Assembly (NCBI GenBank): GCA_934045075.1
Contig: OW203722.1
Location: forward strand, 23,282,879 to 23,346,878
DNA length: 64,000 nucleotides
DNA from: Yponomeuta sedellus
Lineage: Eukaryota; Arthropoda; Insecta; Lepidoptera; Yponomeutidae
Direction: 5' to 3'
Positions 62,390-64,000 of the stretch are shown in pieces. The notes beneath the pieces were generated by a model. The model made no database searches and was not told the DNA's origin. It saw only the letters and a list, made by a program, of their open reading frames with translations. Position 1 is the stretch's first letter, and every line of letters starts with the position of its first letter. A program made the translations under genes and the position numbers.

Positions 62390-64000
62390 ATGATGACGCG
62401 TAAGAACACCGCGCGTGATAACGAGCAGCGCTTGAAGACAGCGCTACTGGAATAACAAGCTTCCAAACAGCAATGCCAGCAGCTGCTAGAGGAGCGTGAG
62501 GAGAGTGAGTTGGAGGTTGAACGAGTTGTGGACAAGAACTCACAGCTTAAAAATGATCTCGCCGAACTGGATATCATCTGTGAAGACTTACGAGGGCAGC
62601 GAGATGAACTTCAGAGAATTGTACACAAATACGACCAGTGTCGGGACACGCACGAAGTAGCACTTCAGCGCATAAAGCTGCTGGAACACCAGCTTTCCGA
62701 CGCGCATAAAGAACTCCAAGTACTACGGCAACAGAATCTCGACAGAGACAGTGAAAACATATTATCCCTGTACAACGAACTAATAACTGACAATTCCTCA
62801 AATGATCTTGTACCAGCCAGATCTACTCAGTCTTCAGTCCCAATGCAAGGAGCTAACAGAATAAAGCGCTACATTCGAGCAAAGAGGCACATTAGACGCA
62901 TAAACAAAGCGTTGAAAAATAACACAGAGGTTTTTAAATACATGGGTGTAAAAAAACTAAATGTTAGCTTACAAAATGACCTATTGAGCAACACAATGGA
63001 ATATGAGGTACGCTCTCTGGACTATGAGGGAAAAATAAAAGATTTACACTCTCACATACACGCCTTGGAGGAGTCACTACATGATTTAGGAAGACAGTAC
63101 ACCGAGGCACAAAAAGAAATGGATGAGTATGCAGCAGAGTTAATGGAAATAGGAACTTATAATATGGACAGGTTTGAGTCACTGACGAACAAAACACCAG
63201 CAATATGTTCTTCGTGCAAGACACCACTGGATCACTTACCACCTGCGTCACCACCTCACATCACCCAACTTCCCGGTTCCCATGAGGAAAACGCCCGACC
63301 TACATCCAGCTCACCTGCAAGCATGCCAGAAGTGACCCATGTCTACACCGGTCCATGCGCCCCTTCAGGGCACAGCTGCTCAATAAAAAGAAAAACTATC
63401 ATCTATTCAGATAAGATAGGTGTAGGACTAGGTGCCTTGTTAAATGATAGACTTACGCAGAATGTCCTAAATGAATGTCATCCCCACGCGAGTTTTACTG
63501 ACATTGTACAAGAGTTATTTAAAAATCCGCTCAAAAAGGATACTACATACATAATATTGGTGGGTAATAGTCGAGGCGTCAAAAAAGCTGACATAAATAA
63601 CGTATTTGACTTGTATCGTCAGGCTAAGGGTGTCCAACCAGAGACGGGAAAATTATTTTTCTGCGCATTCCCTTACTCGCAGTCCCTTTCTGAAAGGGAT
63701 AACGGTGACATCCATAGTCTGAATATGCATATTCACCATCTGACATGTCGTCATAGTGACGTATTATTTTTTGACATTAACAGGTTTGTTAAGAATTATT
63801 TTATGACAAGAGATACTGTGTACCTCACCAAAAACAGTCGACGTAAGTTAGCTAGTCTATTAGCTTATAACATCTTTGCCTCAGTTATAGGAATTATAAC
63901 ACAATCGCGCGAAAATGACAACCGTGATACTAGTAGTAGTATTAAAATATTAGCGGGCTCACAAACAAGTGATTCACCGGCTTTAAACTGCCGCCACAGA
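62390..64000 (+). pseudogene. Retrotransposon ORF1-like protein (coiled coil + degenerate SGNH-like domain), one nonsense codon, runs off the window
   Basis: From the ATG at 62390 the frame stays open for 537 codons to the window edge except for one TAA at 62453 (codon 22, in a Gln/Glu-rich stretch, LLE-stop-QAS). A later ATG at 62843 would give 386 open codons. Residues about 10-130 are heptad-like and rich in Glu/Gln/Leu (CQQLLEEREESELEVE): coiled coil; a second helical stretch covers about 205-255. A CSSCKTPLDH pair of Cys sits near 270. The last 190 residues resemble an SGNH/GDSL hydrolase: IIYSDKIGVGLGALL where GDSHxxG-L-L would be, TTYIILVGNSRGV (block III-like) and YLTKNSRRKLASLLAYNI where the DGVHLN..G..-L-A end would be. 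Key Ser/His residues look replaced. CR1-type ORF1 proteins can carry an esterase domain with coiled coil; the ORF2 should follow beyond 64000. Confidence 0.65.

Overview
This 64 kb window looks like intergenic DNA from an insect, most probably a moth or butterfly. It is AT-rich and packed with interspersed repeats, and the several families of tRNA-headed SINEs and the LINE 3' ends are of a kind familiar from Lepidoptera. That assignment is an inference from repeat types; no host gene is present to confirm it. I found no convincing host protein-coding gene, rRNA gene, stand-alone tRNA gene, CRISPR array or recognisable viral sequence. Nearly every short open frame is a by-chance frame or lies inside a repeat.

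Layout. 0-3 kb: fragments of LINEs and SINEs plus three fold-back elements. 3.36-6.09 kb: a 2.7 kb DNA transposon with terminal inverted repeats and a perfect 8-bp target duplication; a related copy lies in opposite orientation at 53.6-56.3 kb. A THAP-like start about 144 bp from one end, the 8-bp duplications and the end sequence suggest the P-element superfamily. 6-10 kb: sparse, with an RNase H-type LINE remnant and a SINE. 10.2-11.0 kb: a MULE-like element with 89-bp inverted ends and a transposase remnant. 11-19 kb: SINEs, nested insertions and MITEs. 19.9-21.1 kb: a broken, 5'-truncated LINE whose 3' tail recurs at least five more times. 21-44 kb: SINEs, MITEs, minisatellites and long unremarkable stretches. 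44.2-52.9 kb: a 4.36 kb unit present twice in direct tandem, identical as far as I read it. 56.4-58.2 kb: a LINE 3' tail, SINEs and a 308-bp tandem array of a tRNA-containing repeat. 58.2-61.5 kb: a nearly complete non-LTR retrotransposon on the minus strand with an intact 974-residue endonuclease/reverse transcriptase. 62.4-64.0 kb: a plus-strand retrotransposon ORF1-like frame (coiled coil plus a degenerate SGNH-hydrolase-like domain) that runs off the end of the window.

The repeats date each other. The 53.6 kb DNA transposon split a SINE whose uninterrupted relative is at 19.3-19.5 kb. The intact LINE split another SINE. A MITE at 15.4 kb sits at a TA inside a SINE, and a LINE tail at 45.7 kb interrupts a SINE. 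The only sequences that look recently active are the 974-residue LINE frame, the MITE with 62-bp perfect ends, the MULE-like ends and the tandem duplication.
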